Shown piece by piece: positions 62,501-64,000 of a stretch of DNA of 64,000 nt. This stretch comes from Oceanobacter antarcticus (GTDB lineage: Bacteria; Pseudomonadota; Gammaproteobacteria; Pseudomonadales; Oceanobacteraceae), in NCBI RefSeq assembly GCF_044962685.1, contig NZ_JBBKTX010000002.1:62001-126000 (forward strand), given 5' to 3'. Under the pieces are notes generated by a model. That model was not told where the DNA came from. It did no database searches and was given only the letters and a program-made list of their open reading frames with translations. The first letter of the stretch is position 1. Each line of letters opens with the position of its first letter. A program made the position numbers and the translations under genes.

Positions 62501-64000
62501 ATGACGAAGTTTCATATTCCTGGTTTCCCTCGTATTGGTGAACAACGCCAGCTTAAACGTGGATTGGAAGGTTATTGGGCTGGTGACGTCAGTCAGCCAG
62601 AGTTGCTGTCGATAGCAACCCGCATCCGTGAGTCCAATTGGCAACGTCAGCTTGCCGCTGGCGTTGATTGGCTCACGGTCGGGGATTTTGCTCTCTACGA
62701 TCACGTACTGAATACGTCGGTACTGCTGGGACATTTACCAGAACGGGTAAAAACCACGGATAATCGGATTGATCAGATGTTTCTGACGGCCAGGGGACGG
62801 GCACCGTCAGGAACACCCTGCCACGCTGCGGAAATGACCAAATGGTTTGATACCAATTACCATTATCTGGTGCCTGAGTGTCGCGCTGACGATACCTTCC
62901 AGTTGCAGCCTGAGTGGTTGCTGGATGAGATCCGCGCCGCCCAGGCGCTGACTGATCAGGTTAAACCGGTCATTCTTGGTCCGATGACGTATCTCTTTCT
63001 GGCTAAAAGTGCAGAGGGTGTTGATCGATTGAGCCTGTTGCCACGACTTTTACCGATTTACAGTGAGCTGTTCTGTTTGTTGAAAGAACAAGGTATCGAC
63101 TGGGTGCAGCTGGATGAGCCTGTACTGGCGCTGGATCTGCCAGATGACTGGCAGCAAGCATTTGAACCGGCTTATCACAGCCTGCGTTTTGGCGGTCTGA
63201 ATATCCTTCTGGCCAGTTATTTTGGCAGTCTGGAACGTAATCAGTCTGTGGCGCTGGCGTTACCGGTGCAGGGGCTTCATATCGATCAGGTGGCAGGAAC
63301 CGATGATCTTGGCGCGCTGGTGGATAAGCTGGGGCCTTACAAGGTGCTGTCTGTTGGCGCTATCTCGGGGCGCAATATCTGGCGTACGGATCTGGATGCC
63401 TGTTACCGCTTGTTGAAGCCGGTCGCTGAACAACTTGGCGATCGTCTCTGGGTTTCGACCTCCTGTTCGTTACTGCATGTACCCTATGATGTTGATAATG
63501 AAGCCGCAACGGACGGGCGTATGACTCCGGCGGTATTACCCTGGTTGGCATTTGCACAGCAAAAACTGGAAGAGGGCAGTTTATTACGTGACGGGCTCAA
63601 CACCGCAGCGACATTAAACTGCCAGGCCTGGCAGCAGCAAGCAGACTGTATTACTGATCGCCACGAGTCGCTCATGGTTCACAAACCTGCGGTCAAGTTG
63701 GTGGCACAAACGGCGGCCAGCCAGCAGTGGCAACGTAGCCTGCCGTATGAGCAGCGAGCTGAGTGCCAGCAAGCGCGCTGGCAGTTGCCGTTATTGCCGA
63801 CAACAACGATTGGCTCATTTCCTCAAACGGCTGAGATTCGTCAGTTGCGCCAACGGTTTCGCCAGGGCGATATCAACCCATCGGTCTATCATCAGGGCTT
63901 GCTGACGGAAATAGAACACTGCATCCGAGTTCAGGAGGACATCGGCCTGGACGTGCTGGTGCATGGCGAAGCCGAACGTAACGACATGGTGGAATATTTT
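62501..64000 (+). CDS. metE: cobalamin-independent methionine synthase, 5' part
   Basis: First 500 codons; the gene continues past the window. N-terminal MTKFHIPGFPRIGEQRQLKR, WLTVGDFALYDHVLNTS, RGRAPSG, VILGPMTYLFLAKS, WVQLDEPVLALDLP and the C-terminal domain opening TTTIGSFPQTAEIRQLR, all as in MetE. AT-rich 190-bp leader may hold a MetR-type control site. Confidence 0.95.
   Translation, partial: MTKFHIPGFPRIGEQRQLKRGLEGYWAGDVSQPELLSIATRIRESNWQRQLAAGVDWLTVGDFALYDHVLNTSVLLGHLPERVKTTDNRIDQMFLTARGRAPSGTPCHAAEMTKWFDTNYHYLVPECRADDTFQLQPEWLLDEIRAAQALTDQVKPVILGPMTYLFLAKSAEGVDRLSLLPRLLPIYSELFCLLKEQGIDWVQLDEPVLALDLPDDWQQAFEPAYHSLRFGGLNILLASYFGSLERNQSVALALPVQGLHIDQVAGTDDLGALVDKLGPYKVLSVGAISGRNIWRTDLDACYRLLKPVAEQLGDRLWVSTSCSLLHVPYDVDNEAATDGRMTPAVLPWLAFAQQKLEEGSLLRDGLNTAATLNCQAWQQQADCITDRHESLMVHKPAVKLVAQTAASQQWQRSLPYEQRAECQQARWQLPLLPTTTIGSFPQTAEIRQLRQRFRQGDINPSVYHQGLLTEIEHCIRVQEDIGLDVLVHGEAERNDMVEYF

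Noticed and set aside
1..64000. CRISPR array
   Set aside because: No regularly spaced repeats of 24-40 bp were seen.

Overview
The window is a gammaproteobacterial chromosome carrying the right-hand part of a large integrative conjugative or mobilizable element. The element runs from before position 1 to about 36.65 kb and is inserted in the 3' end of a tRNA-Leu(CAG) gene. From 36.6 kb onward the genes are ordinary core genes (queA-tgt-yajC-secD-secF, rlmJ, an nhaR-like regulator, a YccA-type protein, purT, fadH, metE). Their families and order, together with a manganese riboswitch and many Nudix, YaeQ and DUF3135-type genes, suggest a free-living aquatic gammaproteobacterium near the Oceanospirillales/Pseudomonadales. 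That placement is inference, not proof.

Element backbone: a secreted metalloprotease, a RadC-like protein, a two-gene (split) coupling-protein unit at 10.9-12.8 kb, several small transfer-associated genes, a four-gene membrane/secreted operon at 14.4-17.3 kb, a small serine recombinase, ArdA antirestriction protein, MobC plus a MOBP-like relaxase at 33-34.6 kb, and a large serine recombinase whose last codons and stop lie inside the tRNA-Leu gene. The left end and most of the mating-pair apparatus are not in the window.

Cargo: the backbone is interrupted by AT-richer modules that look like defence or conflict genes. They are a DinJ/YafQ toxin-antitoxin pair; a 986-aa protein with a nuclease-like N-terminus; an AAA ATPase plus subtilase pair matching IetAS; a 1494-aa STAND NTPase with a transmembrane helix and a beta-propeller-like C-terminus; an orphan AHH-type nuclease toxin with its overlapping immunity gene; and a block at 26.7-32.9 kb. 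That block holds a Gabija-like pair (OLD nuclease and UvrD-like helicase) flanked on both sides by TauD-like 2-oxoglutarate dioxygenase genes, with a HEPN/zinc-ribbon gene fused translationally to one of them. It is the best candidate for an undescribed arrangement.

Other points: a small gene at 926-1125 can only be read by a -1 shift on a T TTT TTA heptamer; a hairpin before the coupling-protein unit contains its Shine-Dalgarno; the relaxase lacks an N-terminal tyrosine; and paired stem-loops lie in a 490-bp non-coding stretch. In the core, a yybP-ykoY (manganese) riboswitch precedes a GDT1/MneA-type exporter gene.
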